Shown here: positions 61,982 to 64,000 of the stretch, one piece after another
Layout: every line of letters starts with the position of its first letter
Numbering within the stretch: the stretch's first letter is position 1
NCBI RefSeq assembly: GCF_003815775.1
Contig: NZ_CP033926.1
Location: 1,798,001 to 1,862,000 of the forward strand
Direction: 5' to 3'
From: Chryseobacterium joostei
GTDB taxonomy: Bacteria > Bacteroidota > Bacteroidia > Flavobacteriales > Weeksellaceae
DNA length: 64,000 bases
Notes under the pieces: model-generated
What the model was told of the DNA's origin: nothing
What the model saw: only the letters and a program-made list of their open reading frames with translations
The model's database searches: none
Translations under genes and position numbers: made by a program

Positions 61982-64000
61982 TTATAGTGAAACATTAAAG
62001 CCCATACTGAATACTCTTTGACGAGGAGTTCCATTAAAATCTACCCCAGCATTCTCCATTTCAGGATCAAGGCCTTTATATTTAGTAATGATGAATGCGT
62101 TCTGAGCCTGGAAGTAAATCCTTAGATTTCTCACCCCAATAGACTTAAGAACATCCTTAGGGAAAGTATATCCTAAGCTGATTACATCAAACTTAACAAA
62201 GCTTCCATCTTCCAAGAATCTTGAAGTAGCATTACTGGTCTGGTTACTCAATGTATTATCTCCAAAGATCAATCTAGGTGTCAACCCATCCCCCGGATTT
62301 GAAGGACTCTGCCATCTTCCTAGAATTTCCGTTGAATTATTGTTGAAGTTCAAGGTCATTAAATCTCTTCTAGTAGCATTGAATATCTTGTTACCACCAC
62401 TGAATCTAACCGTTGTACCTAAGTCAAAGTCATAGAATCTGAATTTAATACCAACTGCTCCAAAATATTTCGGTAATGTATTCCCCAATACTTTCTTATC
62501 CGACAAGCCTAGTGTAGAAGATTTGCTCACATCGTTAGGATTAGAAGGGTCGAAAACTGCATAGGAACCTTGTCCTACAAGTCCTTGAACCAAGCTTCCA
62601 TCAGCTTTATAATACACTGGGTTACCATTAGCTGCATTCACTCCCCAATAATCAAATCCGTAGATTGATCTCAAAGACTCTCCTACACGGATAATATTGT
62701 TTGCACTGGAGAAAATATCAGCATTATTATTAGCAAGAGCCAATACCTTGTTGCTCATCAATGTCAAGTTCGCATTCACATCCAATCCGAATCTCTCAGT
62801 ATTAAGAACATTGTAGTCCACTGAAAATTCGAATCCTTTGTTCTTCATATCTCCAATATTCTTGAAAATACTATTGTTAGGAACTCCCAATGATGGAGCC
62901 AATGGAGCTTCAATAATCATGTCCGTAACTTTGTTCTCAAAATAATCAAAAGTAAATTTCAATCTATTACTGAACAAGGCAAGGTCAACCCCTAAATCAT
63001 ATTTGTTACTTGTTTCCCATTTTAGATCTGGGTTATAAATTTGTGAATAAGCAACCCCAGTGTAATCCGCATATTTGTAATTGCTGAACAATCCTAAATA
63101 TGGATAATTACCAATATCTGTATTTCCAACTTTAGCATAAGAAGCTCTTACTTTAAAATCAGAAACTACCTTACTGATCTTTTCCATGAAGTTTTCCTTA
63201 CTTATCGTCCATCCCACAGATACTCCTGGGAAATTACCCCACTTGTTGTTCATTGGTAATGAAGAAAGTCCGTCTCTTCTTATGGATGCCTGTAAGAAAT
63301 ATTTACCTGCATAGTTATAATTAAATCTTCCAGCATATGATAATATTCCCTGCTCTGTAATTCCTCCTCCTGACTGAGGTGTTCCTACGGAGTTGGAAAT
63401 AATTCCATTATTAAAGAAAGGAGTCGACAGGTTTGTTCCACCGCCATAGAAGCTTTGCAGCTTCTGCTTTTGGTATTCATACACTGCTACAGCACCAATA
63501 TTATGCTTTTCTCCAAAAGTCTTATTGAATGTCAAGATATTTTGGATGTTCCCTCTTAGATAATCTGAAAAGTCATTTCGGATATACCCATTGGATCCAC
63601 GTCCATCACCATGTATAGGATTCCAATATACAAACCCTTTGGTCTGAGACTGGTCAACACTTACCTGAAATCTGTAAGATAAATAAGGTAAAAATCTAAT
63701 ATCTGAATAAAGAGACCCGATCAATCTGTTTACACTGGATCTCATTTTATTGTTATTAAGGGCATATACGATGTTCGTAATATTATCTCCGGCAAGCAAT
63801 GCATTCTGCCATCTACCGACTACCCTTGGATCAGTCGCATCGATGTTATATCCGGTTGGGCTTTTTGGGTCAAAGATGGGTGTATTTGGCAATTGCTTAA
63901 TAGCATTGTAAATATTCCCTGAAAGTGATGATGCACCCGTATTCAGTCCTATATAATCTGTTTTTGTAAAACTTAGGTTTGTTCCAATCTTCATCCATTC
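61982..64000 (-). CDS. SusC/RagA family TonB-linked outer-membrane protein, N-terminus cut
   Basis: The C-terminal 673 or so codons of a SusC barrel; the reading frame stays open to the last base of the window (Glu-Trp precede the first visible Met), so signal peptide and plug lie beyond the right edge. Barrel features seen: WGNFPGVSVGWTISKENFM, SYAKVGNTDIGNYPYLG and IYNPDLKWETSNKYDLGVDLALF, typical of SusC. It ends VFSMGFNVSL. With the SusD at 60377 it forms a separate locus from the pair at 55-60 kb, although both are on the same strand. Confidence 0.92.
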   Translation of the reverse strand, partial: EWMKIGTNLSFTKTDYIGLNTGASSLSGNIYNAIKQLPNTPIFDPKSPTGYNIDATDPRVVGRWQNALLAGDNITNIVYALNNNKMRSSVNRLIGSLYSDIRFLPYLSYRFQVSVDQSQTKGFVYWNPIHGDGRGSNGYIRNDFSDYLRGNIQNILTFNKTFGEKHNIGAVAVYEYQKQKLQSFYGGGTNLSTPFFNNGIISNSVGTPQSGGGITEQGILSYAGRFNYNYAGKYFLQASIRRDGLSSLPMNNKWGNFPGVSVGWTISKENFMEKISKVVSDFKVRASYAKVGNTDIGNYPYLGLFSNYKYADYTGVAYSQIYNPDLKWETSNKYDLGVDLALFSNRLKFTFDYFENKVTDMIIEAPLAPSLGVPNNSIFKNIGDMKNKGFEFSVDYNVLNTERFGLDVNANLTLMSNKVLALANNNADIFSSANNIIRVGESLRSIYGFDYWGVNAANGNPVYYKADGSLVQGLVGQGSYAVFDPSNPNDVSKSSTLGLSDKKVLGNTLPKYFGAVGIKFRFYDFDLGTTVRFSGGNKIFNATRRDLMTLNFNNNSTEILGRWQSPSNPGDGLTPRLIFGDNTLSNQTSNATSRFLEDGSFVKFDVISLGYTFPKDVLKSIGVRNLRIYFQAQNAFIITKYKGLDPEMENAGVDFNGTPRQRVFSMGFNVSL

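Overview
The window is a low-GC chromosome segment from a member of the Bacteroidota, most likely Flavobacteriales/Weeksellaceae and close to Chryseobacterium. The evidence is: -7 promoter boxes of the Bacteroidota type TAnnTTTG; three SusC/SusD pairs; a type IX secretion (T9SS) sorting tail; a PNGase F-like enzyme; an oleate hydratase of the Elizabethkingia/Chryseobacterium type; an OlsF-type ornithine-lipid synthase; a YpdA-type reductase; and a GG-leader Cys-rich peptide. No phage, plasmid, transposase or CRISPR array is visible.

Layout. 1-1.6 kb: MoxR ATPase, GNAT and DUF58 operon (minus), cut by the left edge. 1.8-4.7 kb: two secreted proteins, one PNGase F-like with a T9SS tail. 5.0-11.6 kb: plus-strand run of DinB, RlmB, lipoprotein, small membrane protein, YfhO and glycosyltransferase. 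11.7-14.7 kb: lipoprotein, YpdA, MFS transporter. 15.0-17.9 kb: AraC regulator and oleate hydratase, followed by a 121-bp MITE-like inverted-repeat element. 18.1-23.9 kb: GlnRS, DUF900 hydrolase, a peptide region, MenC and Fbp. 24.2-27.3 kb: aspartate kinase and OlsF.

27.4-31.4 kb is the most unusual part. Three near-identical cassettes of about 157 bp each hold promoter, tRNA-Phe(GAA) and terminator. Copies 2 and 3 bracket a lipoprotein and two tandem class I terpene synthases, and a frameshifted lipoprotein gene lies just outside copy 3. This looks like tRNA duplication plus acquisition of a small terpene locus.

32.0-41.8 kb: a LytTR response regulator and a LytS-type histidine kinase flank an operon of a secreted zinc metalloprotease, SusC and SusD. 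This is a plausible sense, digest and import unit. 42.2-49.6 kb: thioredoxin-like, DUF3575 and a small membrane protein; NamZ; a LolE-like permease; cysteine synthase; a YcxB-like protein; and CbpM/CbpA. 49.7-55.3 kb: a DAACS symporter and an AraC-controlled aldehyde dehydrogenase/alcohol dehydrogenase/DUF779 module, with a structured GC-rich intergenic element between the two dehydrogenases. 55.4-64.0 kb: two further SusC/SusD pairs separated by a terminator, the last SusC cut by the right edge.

Five starts deserve care. The kinase at 41830 and the permease at 45394 appear to use TTG. The thioredoxin-like and DUF3575 genes should start at ATG codons 42180 and 43365, not at upstream TTGs. ypdA and the LytTR regulator have promoter boxes so close to the ATG that their mRNAs may be leaderless.
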